Below, piece after piece: positions 63,809 to 64,000 of a stretch of DNA of 64,000 nucleotides. The stretch spans positions 8,211,001 through 8,275,000 of the forward strand of contig OU015673.1 in NCBI GenBank assembly GCA_907165275.2, in the 5' to 3' direction. The DNA comes from Zygaena filipendulae. Its lineage: Eukaryota; Arthropoda; Insecta; Lepidoptera; Zygaenidae. The first letter of the stretch is position 1. Each line of letters starts with the position of its first letter. The position numbers and the translations under genes were made by a program. Below the pieces are notes generated by a model, which saw only the letters and a program-made list of their open reading frames with translations, ran no database searches and was not told where the DNA came from.

Positions 63809-64000
63809 ATATACCTACTGCAGTTTTTATAGTCTCTATTATGTCTCTATTATTATTAATACCCTATTACATAGCATATTTCGACCTTCTGCGCTGCTTT
63901 ATTTAAAATCTTAATTACAATAAGAAGTAAACAAACATATATAAATAAATAAATTTTACTTTTTACTAATATTAGAAGAAGAATTTGAGTTTATATACGA
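63809..64000. other. No recognisable feature
   Basis: AT-rich to the window end. Confidence 0.4.

Overview
The window reads as intergenic or intronic DNA from a lepidopteran (moth or butterfly) nuclear genome. The evidence is an AT-rich background, canonical piggyBac-type termini, a tRNA-derived SINE, LINE 3' ends with short tandem tails, and dozens of copies of a dispersed repeat carrying CCGCGGTTTCACCCGCG. I found no host protein-coding gene that I can support. Nearly everything recognisable is transposable-element sequence. The organism assignment is inferred from these element families.

Families are lettered here for reference. A: ~330 bp imperfect-palindrome MITE with two TGACGTCA sites (14 copies and a terminal fragment). 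B: ~230 bp foldback starting CCGCCGCACTCAGAG (2 copies, TAA target site). C: ~235 bp MITE starting GGACATAGATAAGC (3 copies, 4-bp target duplications). D: ~360 bp element with TACAACG(C/T)GTTAATGAATT ends (3 copies). E: ~220 bp element with CCTTATTCACTAT ends. F and G: duplicated repeats of unknown class. H: the abundant CCGCGGTTTCACCCGCG repeat, more than 35 copies. I: the ACCGACTTCCAAAAAGG repeat.

Layout: 1-8,000 is H, A and SINE copies in otherwise featureless DNA. 8,000-9,306 is an internally deleted piggyBac. 9,450-25,400 is a dense field of nested small elements, several with paralogous empty sites in the same window. It also holds a coding-like hairpin at 23,807-23,939. 25,400-33,240 holds H copies, a BEL/Pao pol remnant and a LINE endonuclease remnant. 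33,243-34,836 is a Tc1-type transposon whose transposase is broken by one stop codon. 34,990-41,150 is repeats, LINE debris and a 21-bp minisatellite.

41,155-49,179 is an 8,025-bp Ty3/gypsy-type LTR retrotransposon with 1,144-bp GC-rich LTRs that differ at one position I could see. Its gag-pol ORF is open for 1,215 codons but lacks the integrase catalytic core. It also contains an in-frame 63-bp insertion that looks like the tail of the SINE seen at 568-845. The leader carries a tandem array built from the LTR-end/primer-binding-site unit. 49,180-64,000 returns to H, A, I and LINE debris, apart from a less repetitive stretch around 59,760-61,650, and ends with a LINE ORF2 C-terminus.

The elements do not form a pathway. 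The retrotransposon, the Tc1 element and the piggyBac are each defective, so all would need proteins supplied in trans to move.
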